12,782 nucleotides of DNA from Thermoplasmata archaeon (GTDB lineage Archaea > Thermoplasmatota > Thermoplasmata > SG8-5), in the NCBI GenBank assembly GCA_030655715.1, contig JAUSPR010000012.1, positions 1-12,782 of the forward strand, given 5' to 3'. Under the pieces are notes generated by a model, which worked only from the letters and a program-made list of their open reading frames with translations, was not told the origin of the DNA and did not search any database. The translations under genes were made by a program, and so were the position numbers. The stretch's first letter is position 1, and each line of letters opens with the position of its first letter. Positions 12,657 to 12,782 of this stretch are shown here, one piece after another.

Positions 12657-12782
12657 AAATCAGCCTTCTATGTACGGATAATTAGCGAACCGAAGGCTGA
12701 TTATGGCCTGTTTCCGTAGGTCGTGTGCCTGATTTATCGAAGCTGGATGGCTTCGATTTTCTTTGAATATATTTGTACGGCA
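12657..12782 (-). repeat. Structured repeat unit, locus C, second copy, cut by window end
   Basis: 126 bases visible, matching 12511-12636 with three differences, all in the Pc loop (12683, 12684 and 12689). The Pc arms (12658-12668/12692-12702) and the Pb arms are unchanged, and Pa is cut off at its second arm. The array may continue beyond the window, where a P0 hairpin would be expected if it resembles loci A and B. Confidence 0.8.

Overview
This 12.8 kb window is archaeal and euryarchaeal-like, most likely from the Thermoplasmata or relatives; that placement is an inference from gene content. The direct evidence is a ribosomal/translation cluster found only in Archaea (eL42/L44e, eS27, aIF2 alpha, Nop10, PAC2-family protein), an exosome subunit Csl4 next to a METTL5-like methylase, a DUF2240 gene, TATA boxes about 25-30 bp before start codons, and Shine-Dalgarno sites of the GGTGAGG/GGAGG type.

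Layout. 2-1018 (+) is the C-terminal part of a P2-like cation-transporting P-type ATPase cut by the window edge. 1287-3497 (+) is an exported protein with about six Ig-like beta domains, one C-terminal membrane helix and a cytoplasmic zinc ribbon; two in-frame echoes of its last codons follow its stop. 3645-4788 (+) is a HisA-like TIM-barrel gene overlapping a DUF2240 gene. It meets, with no spacer, the end of a minus-strand operon at 4789-6964: rpl44e, rps27e, eif2a, nop10 and a PAC2 gene, with overlaps or gaps of 0-2 nt. 7030-7443 is a non-coding repeat array. 7444-9784 (-) holds a METTL5-like methylase and csl4 (overlapping), then a 57-aa coiled-coil protein, ribulose-phosphate 3-epimerase, and a two-helix membrane protein with its own TATA box. 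9923-10036 (+) is a probable 37-aa gene. 10107-11369 (-) is an eight-repeat TPR protein. 11747-12535 (+) is a second PAC2-family gene.

The most unusual content is a family of structured intergenic repeats: a tandem array at 7098-7447 (+), a single copy at 11437-11647 (+), and a tandem array at 12511-12782 read on the minus strand and cut by the window end. The three loci differ widely in sequence but keep the same set of helices: a 10-bp stem Pa in which seven of ten pairs change with pairing kept, an 8-bp hairpin Pb, and a CAGCC/GGCTG hairpin Pc. Short unpaired motifs are conserved, and the two plus-strand loci share an extra 5' hairpin (P0). This pattern fits a structured non-coding RNA or a structure-dependent mobile repeat. 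I cannot match it to a named family. One array supplies the last seven codons and stop of the PAC2 gene, and another contains the stop codon of the small membrane protein.

The coding genes are mostly housekeeping: translation, H/ACA RNP, RNA decay, pentose phosphate metabolism, and two proteasome-assembly-chaperone-like proteins. No transposase, integrase or CRISPR array is present.
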